Assembly: GCA_016744905.1 (NCBI GenBank)
Contig: JADGDM010000002.1
Coordinates: 62,001 to 126,000 of the forward strand
DNA: 64,000 bases
Direction of reading: 5' to 3'
From: Sulfurimonadaceae bacterium
GTDB taxonomy: Bacteria; Campylobacterota; Campylobacteria; Campylobacterales; Sulfurimonadaceae
Position 1 is the stretch's first letter, and each line of letters starts with the position of its first letter. The position numbers were made by a program, and so were the translations under genes. This document shows, piece after piece, positions 1 to 8,332 of this stretch. A model generated the notes under the pieces. That model had not been told where the DNA came from. It saw only the letters and a program-made list of their open reading frames with translations, and did no database searches.

Positions 1-30
1 TAAAACTCCTGAGATAGAATTTTATCTAAA
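1..30 (-). promoter_or_regulatory. Promoter end and ribosome-binding site of a gene beyond the left edge
   Basis: Read on the minus strand, the last bases before the edge contain AGGAG (positions 10 down to 6) followed by TTTTA. This is a good Shine-Dalgarno placed to serve a start codon just outside the window. About 15 bases upstream is an AT-rich GATAAAAT stretch that could be a -10 element. The rest of the 1-190 region carries no convincing gene. The downstream gene itself cannot be seen. Confidence 0.35.
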
Positions 31-190
31 GAAAGTTTTATTTAACTTTAATCTTTAAGGGTAGGTGACTTTAGCTCTTAGGCAAGTGTAGTTCAGAAGC
101 ACTTAGGAAGCATTCAAGATACTATCAAGAGAAAGTTGCGGCTTATAAAAGTTGATTAAGTTGAGAATAAATAGGGAGTTGGAAATAGAT

Positions 191-208
191 ACAGCGCAAG
201 CGCGCTGT
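191..208 (-). terminator. Hairpin downstream of rpsI
   Basis: A perfect 7-bp inverted repeat, ACAGCGC / GCGCTGT with a 4-base loop, begins 18 bases after the rpsI stop. Read on the minus strand it is followed by ATCTATTTCC, so the U-tract is weak. It is a plausible end of the rplM-rpsI transcript. The stem also contains one copy (199-206) of the AGCGCGCT palindrome that recurs through the window. Confidence 0.5.
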
Positions 209-225
209 AAAGAACAGTGAAACGA

Positions 226-615
226 TTAACGCTTACTGAATTGTGGAGAACGACGTGCTTTACGACGACCTGGTTTCTTACGCTCAACAACACGTGAATC
301 ACGAGTCATCATGCCTTCAGGCTTAAGAATAGATCTGAAAGATTCATCATATTTCACTAGTGCACGAGAAATTCCGTGACGTAGTGCATCTGCTTGACCA
401 CCGAAACCACCACCTAAAGTAGAAGCAACGATATCAACTGATGTATCTTGTTTAGTTAAAGCAAGTGGTTGCTTAACACGAAGTTTTTTCGCTTCAAGTC
501 CACCTAACCATGCGTCTAATGAAAGACCATTGATTGTGATGTTACCTGTACCTGGAGTTAACCAAACTTTTGCGATTGACGCTTTACGGCGTCCTGTTGC
601 GTATGTTTTTGCCAT
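226..615 (-). CDS. rpsI: 30S ribosomal protein S9 (uS9)
   Basis: A complete 129-residue small-subunit ribosomal protein. It has the family's N-terminal [13 protein letters not shown] segment, the central [19 protein letters not shown] loop region and the basic tail ending in RRSPQFSKR, whose C-terminus reaches toward the P-site tRNA in known ribosomes. It follows rplM by about 11 bases in the conserved rplM-rpsI order. AAGGA sits upstream of the ATG. Length and ends are normal for the family. Confidence 0.98.
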   Translation of the reverse strand: MAKTYATGRRKASIAKVWLTPGTGNITINGLSLDAWLGGLEAKKLRVKQPLALTKQDTSVDIVASTLGGGFGGQADALRHGISRALVKYDESFRSILKPEGMMTRDSRVVERKKPGRRKARRSPQFSKR

Positions 616-626
616 GTATTAATTCC

Positions 627-1049
627 TTACTTAGCTAGCTGTGCAGTGTGAGGATGCTCAGCACCTGCATAAATTTTTAGTTTTTTAAGCATAGCACGAC
701 CAAGTTTTGTTTTTGGCATCATACCACGTGCAGCTAATCTATAAAGTTTTTCAGGATTTTTTTCTAATAGTTCAGTCATCTTTACAGATTTAGTACTACC
801 AAAGTATCCACTGTGAGAAAAATATTCTTTATCAGCGATTTTACCTGCACCTTTAAATACTGCTTTAGAAGCGTTAATGATTACTACGTAATCACCACAG
901 TCAACGTTTGGCGTAAAGTAAGGTTTGTTTTTACCACGAAGGCTAGTTGCTACTTCAGTCATCATACGACCGAATGTTTTACCTTCAGCATCAATCAAAA
1001 TCCATTTTTGATCAATTTGCTCGGGAGTTGCAATTTTTGTAAATTTCAT
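627..1049 (-). CDS. rplM: 50S ribosomal protein L13 (uL13)
   Basis: A 140-residue large-subunit protein with the L13 signatures: WILIDAEGKTFGRM near the N-terminus, NVDCGDYVVIINASK in the middle, and AARGMMPKTKLGRAMLKKLKIYAG toward the end. The reading frame is open 14 codons further upstream. The start is placed at the MKFTK methionine (1049) because that is where L13 homology begins and because AAGGA lies 8-9 bases upstream on the minus strand. It is the first gene of the rplM-rpsI operon. Confidence 0.97.
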   Translation of the reverse strand: MKFTKIATPEQIDQKWILIDAEGKTFGRMMTEVATSLRGKNKPYFTPNVDCGDYVVIINASKAVFKGAGKIADKEYFSHSGYFGSTKSVKMTELLEKNPEKLYRLAARGMMPKTKLGRAMLKKLKIYAGAEHPHTAQLAK

Positions 1050-1078
1050 ACTCGAGTTCCTTTTATTTGATGGCGGAA

Positions 1079-1084
1079 GTATAA
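1079..1084 (-). promoter_or_regulatory. Candidate -10 box for rplM-rpsI
   Basis: On the minus strand TATACT lies about 30 bases upstream of the rplM start codon, between the preceding operon's end and rplM. Campylobacterota sigma-70 promoters typically have a strong -10 and a poorly conserved -35, so no -35 is claimed. Confidence 0.4.
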
Positions 1085-1101
1085 CCACCATAAACTTAAG
1101 A

Positions 1102-1120
1102 GAAGCTTAGTTTAAGCTTC
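1102..1120 (-). terminator. Hairpin between the SpoIIE-domain gene and rplM
   Basis: A perfect 8-bp inverted repeat, GAAGCTTA / TAAGCTTC with a 3-base loop, starts 16 bases past the stop of the 1136-2833 gene. The following minus-strand sequence is only moderately T-rich (TCTTAAGTTT), so terminator function is likely but not certain. Confidence 0.4.
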
Positions 1121-1135
1121 ATCAAAGTTAAGGAT

Positions 1136-2833
1136 TTAAAGCTGGTTCAGGAAGTAGACGCCGTTTGCCTTGTGATTATAATAGATACCTAAACTAGAGT
1201 CACGAGACATAGAGACGCCTCGTCCATTGAAATTTTTATGTAGGCCAAAAACATTTTTTAATATTTCAGTATTAAACCCCGTCCCTTGATCTTGGATATG
1301 CGTTAAAAGATATGAGGTGCCATTGGGATTAACTATTTTATATAAATGAATATCTATACTTGAAATTTGTTTTTGCTCTGCTGCTAAAAGATATTCAAAA
1401 TATTCATCATTTTCTAAAAGTTGGTGTTTTTGACTATTACTGATTCCTAAAGCTCCATGTTCATACGCATTCATACAAAGTTCATTAAACGCCAAACAGT
1501 TTCGAATAGACGTTTCATCATTACTAAAATAGTGGCGAATAGTATTTTCATACCAGATATTGGCTTCTTCAACAGAAGCAAGTTTGGCTTCTATTGTTAA
1601 TGAAGCCAACTCTTCTTCTAAAGAGAGTTGATGTAAAAATATAAAAGTAATATCATCTTCTTGAGTACCCAAACGTTGTTTAATACTTTGTCGTAAATCT
1701 TCACGTGTCATAGAAGATTTAAAATCATCTTCTATATATTTCGAATAGGTCTCATTTTCATCTTTTACAGGATTTTCATTTAATCCATCACTGTACATCA
1801 GTAACTTACTATGATGTCCAAGATTAATAGTTTTAATATTTACACTAATCATGTATTTATTAATAGGAGGATTATTAGAAGGCAAGCGTTCAATTCCTCC
1901 CTCTTTTGTCATTAGTAAGATAGCGGGCATCGAGTAAGATGCATACTGTAAAGAGAGCCCCGTAGAATCAATAAGAACTACGGATAAGGAGACAACTTCC
2001 TCTTCTAAAAGACTTCTTTGGAGATAAAGGATGGCCTCTTTGAGTATCTCTTCTAAGTTAAACGCTACTTTTGATTTGACACTTTTATCAATAAGATAAT
2101 TTAACTGCTCTGTTAAGAACATAGCCGATACAGAAGCCGATACACCTTTGCCCATGCCATCAACAATAAAATAGAGCTCTTTTCCATCTTGCAACTGGCG
2201 CGCTGAATAAGAATCCCCACTTATAATATCTAAAGGATGGTAAAGAAAATCACTCAAATATAATGTGCCACTAATCTCTTGATTACTTAATCTATAATAG
2301 AAATCATTTTGAATAATTTGCAACTCTTTTTGAAAACTCAACTCTTCTTGATAATTGGAATATTTTTTATGTTCAGCTAAGAGTTCAAGCTCTTTCTCCT
2401 GCTTCTGTGTCTCTTTTTTTAAAAATATATCCGCTATTTTAATCCGTACTGCATCACTTAAGATATCCATAACATCTGGAACGGTAAAAGGTTTCTTTAT
2501 AAAACTTGTTACTCTATATTTTAATGCATCCATAAACAGTGCTGGCTCTTCAATTCCACTTACAAGGACAATAGGGACAACCTTATCATATTCTCGAACT
2601 GCTTTAATAAACTCAATACCTGACATATTAGGCATTTGATGGTCTGTAATAATAATATCAATACGATGTGCATGAAAAAGCTCTAAACCCTCAACACCAT
2701 CTTTTGCACTCAATACCGATCCAAATACTTCTTCAAAAATACTTTCATAGATACGCATCGTCATCTCATTATCTTCTACACAAAGAACAGTAAATTTCCT
2801 TATGTATTTTGATAAAAGGGCATCGTCAATCAA
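1136..2833 (-). CDS. Response regulator with SpoIIE/PP2C phosphatase and anti-sigma-type kinase domains
   Basis: A 565-residue cytoplasmic signalling protein with three parts. Residues about 12-125 form a receiver domain: acidic pair E20/D21, phospho-acceptor D64 in ITDHQMP, and Lys113/114 in FIKKPF. Residues about 170-400 form a PP2C-type SpoIIE phosphatase, with metal-binding acidic motifs GDSY, VDGMGKG, YSDGLNE and a DDITF tail. Residues about 420-565 resemble an RsbW-like HATPase, with N-box FNELCMNAYEHG and G-box QDQGTGF. The start is a TTG three bases after the chemoreceptor stop, with AAGG upstream, so it is probably translationally coupled. With the STAS gene upstream it forms a partner-switching set in which the phosphatase would act on a phosphorylated STAS protein. 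Confidence 0.88.
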   Translation of the reverse strand: MIDDALLSKYIRKFTVLCVEDNEMTMRIYESIFEEVFGSVLSAKDGVEGLELFHAHRIDIIITDHQMPNMSGIEFIKAVREYDKVVPIVLVSGIEEPALFMDALKYRVTSFIKKPFTVPDVMDILSDAVRIKIADIFLKKETQKQEKELELLAEHKKYSNYQEELSFQKELQIIQNDFYYRLSNQEISGTLYLSDFLYHPLDIISGDSYSARQLQDGKELYFIVDGMGKGVSASVSAMFLTEQLNYLIDKSVKSKVAFNLEEILKEAILYLQRSLLEEEVVSLSVVLIDSTGLSLQYASYSMPAILLMTKEGGIERLPSNNPPINKYMISVNIKTINLGHHSKLLMYSDGLNENPVKDENETYSKYIEDDFKSSMTREDLRQSIKQRLGTQEDDITFIFLHQLSLEEELASLTIEAKLASVEEANIWYENTIRHYFSNDETSIRNCLAFNELCMNAYEHGALGISNSQKHQLLENDEYFEYLLAAEQKQISSIDIHLYKIVNPNGTSYLLTHIQDQGTGFNTEILKNVFGLHKNFNGRGVSMSRDSSLGIYYNHKANGVYFLNQL

Positions 2834-2836
2834 CTG

Positions 2837-4819
2837 TTATACCTTAAACTGCTCGAGTGTTTTTTCTAACTCTTGTGTCCCAGTAAATAAGGTGTGCGAC
2901 ACTTGTTCTACTTTAATAGAAAGCTCATTTGTTTTTTCTGAGGCTTCAACCACTTCAAACATTAATGAAATTAAGCCTTTGGTTTTGGTTGCGATATAGA
3001 TAGTGCGCTTCATAACATCTGTTGACTTCTCACTTGTTCCAAAAAGTTTCTCTTTAGTTAACTCTGCTTGGTCAATCAAGTCACTCGCTGATGCAGATGT
3101 CTCTTGCATCTCTTGTGTTGTTTTATCCGTTTGTTCATAAATATCATTTACATTTTGTGTAATCATATTCACATTCATACTAATTTCGCTCAAACTTTTT
3201 TGTGTACGCTCTGCTAATTTTCTAACCTCGTCAGCCACAACCGCGAACCCACGTCCATGCTCACCAGCACGCGCTGCTTCTATAGCGGCATTCAGTGCTA
3301 GAAGATTTGTCTGATCAGCGATATCACTGATGATACTCAACACATCTTTGATATTTTTAGCCTGTTCCGTCAAAGCATTTACTTTTTGAGATAGCTCTTC
3401 TTGACGAGTGGCTCCATTTTCTACATTTTCAACCACGGTCTCTAATGAACTGACAAAAGTTGAGAGAACCTCAACCGTTTTTTCTAGATCTTCAGTTGTT
3501 GATATAGACGCTTCTTCAACATTATCAAGATGTACCCCGACATCATCAATCAATGATTTCATATCTCCCACTTTTTCCTTCTCTAGAGAGATATTTTCTC
3601 CTAAATGAACAACAACCTTATCCAGTTGTCCACTTTGATCCTGTGTTACCTTAGAAATATCTACTGCATTTTCAATGGTTGAGCGAAAACTTCCTAAAAG
3701 GTCATTTAGAGCAATAGAGACATGATTTAATTCATCCTCGCTCTTGGCTACAACAGGAAGAACTATTGAGAGGTCTTTATTATCAGAGATATGTTGAATA
3801 TTTTCCAACTTTGAACGAACTCCACTTATGATTCCGCGTTGGATAAAAAGAACTACCCCAATCAAAATCAATCCAAATAAGATATTTTTTAATAAGACAG
3901 TAATCATATATGTACTTGTTTTTGCATAGAGTCTATTTATCGCCTCAGTATTTGACTCTGATATTGAATCATCCACCTTTTTAAGAACATTAATTTTTTT
4001 AGTAATTGTCGCAAACCAGTTTTCCGCTTCAACGTTAAAGGCTCCCGTTTGTGCTTTTGAAAGTGCAATATCGCGTAAGCGTTGCACATCTTTTACAGAT
4101 TGATTTTGCATAGCATTTTTAAAGGCACCCGCAGTTTTTTCATCCGCACTCGCTAAAAAAGCATCCGCGTAAGAGTTCTGCTCTGCCATCAGACGAATCC
4201 ACTTTGCAAACATCCCTGGCTTAAAGGCATCATTGGCGAAGGTCGCACTCATCACAGCGCGTTCGATTCCAGCACGCTCTTTAGACTTCAAGAAGTTAGA
4301 ATAAGCACTAAGGGCTTTAATCAACTCTGGATTTGAACTTACTTTTGACGTCAACGCAGTTACATTTAAGATATGACGATTCATCCCTGTATAAAACTTA
4401 ACACTCTCCCCAACAGAAATATTTTGTTGATCGACACGTGCACGTATCGAATTGATTTTTGAAGACTGCTTCTCTACTTCTAAAAGTTCACTTTTTAACG
4501 CACTAGAATAGTCTTCTAAGTGTACCGTTTGAACATAGGTATTTAATTCACGAAGTTTTTCATCCGTTAAAATCCTTTGTGCCGGTAAAATTGTTGTAAA
4601 TTTTTTTCCTTTTGAGCCTAAATAACCTGCACTCGCACCACGTTCTTTTTGAGTCTCATGAATAAACAGACTTAACTTTTTTGAGAGTTCATTTAAGACC
4701 TCTACCTTGGAGAGTTCTTGGCGTTTTTCAATCCCGTCAATCACGACTTCTGAAATATTTAAAATGGCGTATAAAACAACCAAAATCAACATAATAAATA
4801 ATTTTTTATTAATACTCAT
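2837..4819 (-). CDS. Methyl-accepting chemotaxis-type receptor with NIT sensor domain
   Basis: A 660-residue membrane receptor. The first transmembrane segment is at about residues 8-25. The periplasmic part contains a NIT-type helical sensor, with hallmark KERGASAGY near residue 60 and a second KERAGIERA near residue 180. NIT domains are known or suspected to bind nitrate or nitrite. A second membrane segment lies at about 305-327, followed by a weak HAMP-like stretch. The signalling helix carries the invariant hairpin tip [19 protein letters not shown] and [12 protein letters not shown]. No C-terminal pentapeptide tether is present. It lies between the STAS and SpoIIE genes with 2-3 base gaps, so it probably feeds that module as well as or instead of CheA. 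Confidence 0.88.
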   Translation of the reverse strand: MSINKKLFIMLILVVLYAILNISEVVIDGIEKRQELSKVEVLNELSKKLSLFIHETQKERGASAGYLGSKGKKFTTILPAQRILTDEKLRELNTYVQTVHLEDYSSALKSELLEVEKQSSKINSIRARVDQQNISVGESVKFYTGMNRHILNVTALTSKVSSNPELIKALSAYSNFLKSKERAGIERAVMSATFANDAFKPGMFAKWIRLMAEQNSYADAFLASADEKTAGAFKNAMQNQSVKDVQRLRDIALSKAQTGAFNVEAENWFATITKKINVLKKVDDSISESNTEAINRLYAKTSTYMITVLLKNILFGLILIGVVLFIQRGIISGVRSKLENIQHISDNKDLSIVLPVVAKSEDELNHVSIALNDLLGSFRSTIENAVDISKVTQDQSGQLDKVVVHLGENISLEKEKVGDMKSLIDDVGVHLDNVEEASISTTEDLEKTVEVLSTFVSSLETVVENVENGATRQEELSQKVNALTEQAKNIKDVLSIISDIADQTNLLALNAAIEAARAGEHGRGFAVVADEVRKLAERTQKSLSEISMNVNMITQNVNDIYEQTDKTTQEMQETSASASDLIDQAELTKEKLFGTSEKSTDVMKRTIYIATKTKGLISLMFEVVEASEKTNELSIKVEQVSHTLFTGTQELEKTLEQFKV

Positions 4820-4821
4820 AA

Positions 4822-5112
4822 TTAGCCTACTTTTTTAACATTAAATTCACTGACCAGTCCTAAATCACTCAAGAGTGCATGTAGTCGTTCATCACCGACA
4901 GAAACGCTCAATCGTACGCCATCTTTATGTATCAGCTTGACCAAATACCCAATAACTGAAGAGGTCATGGAAATAGAGTCAACAACTTTTATACTGATAG
5001 ACTTTTCACGCTGAGACATCGAATCTAAAGAATTTTTAATCTCTTGGAAGTCACTAATCGTTTTTATATTACCCTCTATATGAAGGGTTGAAGCATCTGC
5101 TTTAAGTGTCAT
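4822..5112 (-). CDS. STAS-domain protein (anti-sigma-factor-antagonist-like)
   Basis: A 96-residue single-domain protein. Its pattern, [25 protein letters not shown] followed by a hydrophobic strand and [17 protein letters not shown], resembles the STAS fold, in which the Ser in the SMTSSV loop occupies the usual phosphorylation position. It is the first gene of the three-gene operon with the NIT receptor and the REC-SpoIIE-kinase protein. By analogy with SpoIIAA/RsbV it would be the switch component, phosphorylated by the HATPase domain and dephosphorylated by the SpoIIE domain. The downstream target is not in the window. Sequence similarity is modest, so the family call rests partly on context. 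Confidence 0.72.
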   Translation of the reverse strand: MTLKADASTLHIEGNIKTISDFQEIKNSLDSMSQREKSISIKVVDSISMTSSVIGYLVKLIHKDGVRLSVSVGDERLHALLSDLGLVSEFNVKKVG

Positions 5113-5169
5113 AATTTCTCATTTCATAATAATATACTTACATGGTACTAATAATTATCTTAAACAGTT

Positions 5170-7881
5170 CTAAACTTCAATGAACTCTATTCTTTGTGAT
5201 AAAATATAGCATATATATGCACGTACTTTTTTACCACTTAACGATGCGACGGCTTCTTTATAAAAACGCACCTGCTTTTTATGGGATGGTCCATGAGACT
5301 TAGCACTTTTATAATCAATAATCACCCACACATCACTGTGTTCAATCAATAAGTCAATATAACGCAACTCATTTTTATAAGAAAAAGCCCGCTCTTTATA
5401 AATATCTCCATCTACTAAATCTAAAAATTTCTGCTCTTGTAAAAGATGCCCTATCCGTTGTGCTATCTCATCAAAAGCACGCGCTTCAAGCTTCATCGAA
5501 AAACGATTTTTAGTTGCAATCAAAGCATTCGCTAAAGCGTCTATTTTAAACTCCACCATCATCTCTAAACAATAATGCAATGCCAAACCAAAATCAATTG
5601 CGCCTAAGTCAGACTCTCTCTCATCTTCGACTTTTAGAAGATCACCTTGAGTTCCATAATAAAGTGCCTTATATTCCAGCGCGCTGAGTTCTACTTTTTT
5701 TACTTGCTCTTTGGCTGTAACTTCTAAGGTTCCATAAGATTTAAATTCTAAATTTAACTTTTCAAACTCACTGTCTTTACCCTTTTGAACAATAAAAAGG
5801 TTTTTCTGCGCACGGGTAAACGCCACGTAAAGCGCATTTAGTGAATCTTCATGGGCTAAGACCTTATCCTTAGACAGAGCACGCTCATAAGCCAGATCAA
5901 AACTATCACGTGTCTTTTGACGTAAATATATGCGTTCTAACCTTACGCCATCATATTCATAAATCAAAACAGAGCGCGATGCCGGAGCGCGCTTGAGTCT
6001 GTCTAAAACAACTACATTTTCAAACTCTAAGCCTTTTGACTTATGTACTGTCAGTACCCGTACTCCATTAAGTTCTGGACTATACGCCGTCGCATCAATA
6101 CGCTCATACTCATAAATAAACGACTCTATATCTTTATAACCATCAAGTATCTCAATAAATTTTAAAATATTAATATCACTGTTAAAAAGTCCAAACTCTT
6201 CGATGACACTTTTAACCAAAGCAACAGGAGAGTACATGGAGAGGTTTACTCTTTTTATTTTGCGGTACTCCAGCGCGCTGAGTTGACAAAAGTTACGGGC
6301 ATAAACACTCTCATTAAAGTAGCAGTACTTAAGATACTCGATAAGGGCTTGAACACTGCGTTGTCCAATAAGCTTAGACGTTGTCTCCGTCACTACTTCT
6401 ATCTCTTCAGCGCGTAGAGCCTCTGCCACACTGAGTCCATCCCCATTAGTGACACAAAGAATAGCGATGTCATTACTGTTCGCACCTAACTCTAATAAGC
6501 TTTTAACAAAACCCAGCGCGCTGTCTAATATCTCATCATCAGTGACTACTTCTACATAACCACTGCTTTGATCAGCGAACACTTCTTGATCCACATAATC
6601 TTTGATATTTTTTCTAAAGACATTGTTCACAAAATTTACCACCTGTCCACTTGAGCGGTAATTGACTTTTAGTGCCTCTTTTTGCACATCAAAAATTCGT
6701 GCTGTCTCATTAAACAGTGCGCTGACTCCACCACGAAAACGATAGATAGATTGTTTCACATCACCCACAAAGAAAAAAGAACCACTCTCTTTAACCCCTG
6801 TTCCTGAACGAAGTTCGGTGATGATGGGTTTTAAAATCTCGTACTGTAAAACACTGGTGTCTTGATACTCATCGAGTAAAATGTGATCGATTTTTGCATC
6901 GAGTCTAAAATAGAGAAACTCAGACTCTATGCCCTCTTTTAAAAGTTTGTACACCATGGCCGTAATATCATCAAAACTAAGTTCACTTTCATCTTTGGCT
7001 AAAAAAGTCTTAGCGCGCTCATACACTTCAAGTAAGGAGAAAAGATCATGAAAAAAACTCTGCTCTTTGGCTTCCATATAGGCACCCATCATACTTTGGA
7101 TATTTCGCAAATGCTCATCTAAAAAAGGCTCGTACACTTTTTTATAATCCCAGTAATTAAAACTCTCTTTTTGGAGCCAAGACTTTGAGATCAAATCATC
7201 TATCGTCTCTATGTCAAAAGTTTTCATCCCACGCACTGAGAGTGTCTGTACATCTTGCATATAAATTTTGATACGTGTGACTTCATTTAAGATGGTATGT
7301 TCTATCTCTTTTAAATCTTTTTTTTCAAATTTTTGCGCAGGGAGTTCTTTACTTTTAAGATACAACTCATCAAGTAGACCAATAATAGAGTTCAGTCTTT
7401 TTTGGCTCAAACTCGATAAGGATATCAATACATTGTCTAAATTGGCCGCATTCACCTCTTTTAGAAAACGCATCAAAAGTTTGATCTCATGTTGCGCAGC
7501 AAAGGTTGAGAAGTTAGGCATCAAACCAGCGTTGAGTGAAAACTTTCGCAAGATCTGCGCAAAAAATTTATCCAGTGTCATGATTTTGGTGTCAGCATTT
7601 AAAAAGTTTGCTAAAACACTTTGGCGCGCTTGCAAGATATCTTCACTACTAAGACCACTTTGTGTAGAAATATGCTGAAGTTCATCGCGTGTAGGCAGTT
7701 CTTTTAGAGTCAAAACAATTCGCTCACTCATCTCATTGGCGGCTTTATTGGTAAAAGTGAGTGCTAAGATTTTAGTAGGATCTTCCCCCATAAAAAGCAG
7801 GCTCAAATATCGAACTACAAGATTAAAAGTTTTGCCACTACCGGCACTGGCTTCATAAGCTAAAAAAGGGGTAAAAGTCAT
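5170..7881 (-). CDS. addA: AddA/RecB-like UvrD-family helicase-nuclease
   Basis: A 903-residue double-strand-break repair enzyme, shorter than AddA of Firmicutes but normal for Campylobacterota. It shows the UvrD-family motifs in order: Walker A EASAGSGKTFN (residues 10-20), motif Ia LTFTNKAANEM, Walker B LLDEYQDTS, VGDVKQSIYRFRGG, VNYRSS, VLTVHKSKGLEFENV, and ALYVAFTRAQK. The C-terminal nuclease segment contains VIIDYKSAK, the PD-(D/E)XK motif. It would unwind and resect DNA ends with AddB for RecA loading. It is separated from addB by an oppositely oriented gene rather than being adjacent. Five AGCGCGCT palindromes lie inside it. Confidence 0.92.
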   Translation of the reverse strand: MTFTPFLAYEASAGSGKTFNLVVRYLSLLFMGEDPTKILALTFTNKAANEMSERIVLTLKELPTRDELQHISTQSGLSSEDILQARQSVLANFLNADTKIMTLDKFFAQILRKFSLNAGLMPNFSTFAAQHEIKLLMRFLKEVNAANLDNVLISLSSLSQKRLNSIIGLLDELYLKSKELPAQKFEKKDLKEIEHTILNEVTRIKIYMQDVQTLSVRGMKTFDIETIDDLISKSWLQKESFNYWDYKKVYEPFLDEHLRNIQSMMGAYMEAKEQSFFHDLFSLLEVYERAKTFLAKDESELSFDDITAMVYKLLKEGIESEFLYFRLDAKIDHILLDEYQDTSVLQYEILKPIITELRSGTGVKESGSFFFVGDVKQSIYRFRGGVSALFNETARIFDVQKEALKVNYRSSGQVVNFVNNVFRKNIKDYVDQEVFADQSSGYVEVVTDDEILDSALGFVKSLLELGANSNDIAILCVTNGDGLSVAEALRAEEIEVVTETTSKLIGQRSVQALIEYLKYCYFNESVYARNFCQLSALEYRKIKRVNLSMYSPVALVKSVIEEFGLFNSDINILKFIEILDGYKDIESFIYEYERIDATAYSPELNGVRVLTVHKSKGLEFENVVVLDRLKRAPASRSVLIYEYDGVRLERIYLRQKTRDSFDLAYERALSKDKVLAHEDSLNALYVAFTRAQKNLFIVQKGKDSEFEKLNLEFKSYGTLEVTAKEQVKKVELSALEYKALYYGTQGDLLKVEDERESDLGAIDFGLALHYCLEMMVEFKIDALANALIATKNRFSMKLEARAFDEIAQRIGHLLQEQKFLDLVDGDIYKERAFSYKNELRYIDLLIEHSDVWVIIDYKSAKSHGPSHKKQVRFYKEAVASLSGKKVRAYICYILSQRIEFIEV

Positions 7882-7939
7882 GAGAGATTGTACTGTAAAT
7901 TAAGTGATATTTAGTACAGTTAAATAGGTGAAAGTAAGA

Positions 7940-7945
7940 TATAAT
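7940..7945 (+). promoter_or_regulatory. -10 box for the NrtS-like gene
   Basis: A perfect TATAAT in an AT-rich leader 25 bases upstream of the likely TTG start at 7971. It lies in the 82-base space between this gene and the divergent addA. Confidence 0.55.
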
Positions 7946-7970
7946 CATTTCAAATAATTAAAGGTTGTCC

Positions 7971-8330
7971 TTGAGTTCTCTACTACGTTTTGCAAAAGTT
8001 GCTTGCACTAAAAAGGTTGTCACTAAGGCAGTCAGCATCTCTCTTGTCGTTGGATCTCTACTGAACCTTATCAATCAAGGTGAGCATCTAATAAGTCTTA
8101 ATTTTGACCAGCTCAACATCGCAAAACTGCTTTTTACGTATCTCGTGCCCTACGCCGTTACCACCTACACTGCAGTATCTCTACATTTAGAGTTCAATAT
8201 CGGACAAAAAGCCATTATGGAAGCAGACTTGGAGTGTAAGGTTTGTCGTCATAGAGCACATGTAAATGAGCAAACCCTCATTCCTGAGTGTCCAAAATGT
8301 GGACTTCAAACACGTTGGCGCGTTAAATAA
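7971..8330 (+). CDS. NrtS-like membrane protein with C-terminal zinc ribbon
   Basis: About 119 residues. The first 85 residues match the NrtS pattern: VTKAVSISLVVGSLLNLINQGE followed by a second hydrophobic helix LLFTYLVPYAVTTYTAV. NrtS is a small two-helix membrane family linked to nitrate/nitrite transport in other bacteria. The last 30 residues add a zinc-ribbon-like CKVC...CPKC motif, which is not a standard part of NrtS. Both TTG codons at 7965 and 7971 are possible starts. The second has AAGG at a better 6-base spacing. The gene converges on addB with a 2-base gap and diverges from addA. Confidence 0.75.
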   Translation: MSSLLRFAKVACTKKVVTKAVSISLVVGSLLNLINQGEHLISLNFDQLNIAKLLFTYLVPYAVTTYTAVSLHLEFNIGQKAIMEADLECKVCRHRAHVNEQTLIPECPKCGLQTRWRVK

Positions 8331-8332
8331 AT

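Noticed and set aside
5678-7019. Clustered AGCGCGCT copies in addA as Chi-like recombination hotspots
   Set aside because: Chi sites are asymmetric and strand-biased; this octamer is a perfect palindrome and is also frequent far from repair genes.
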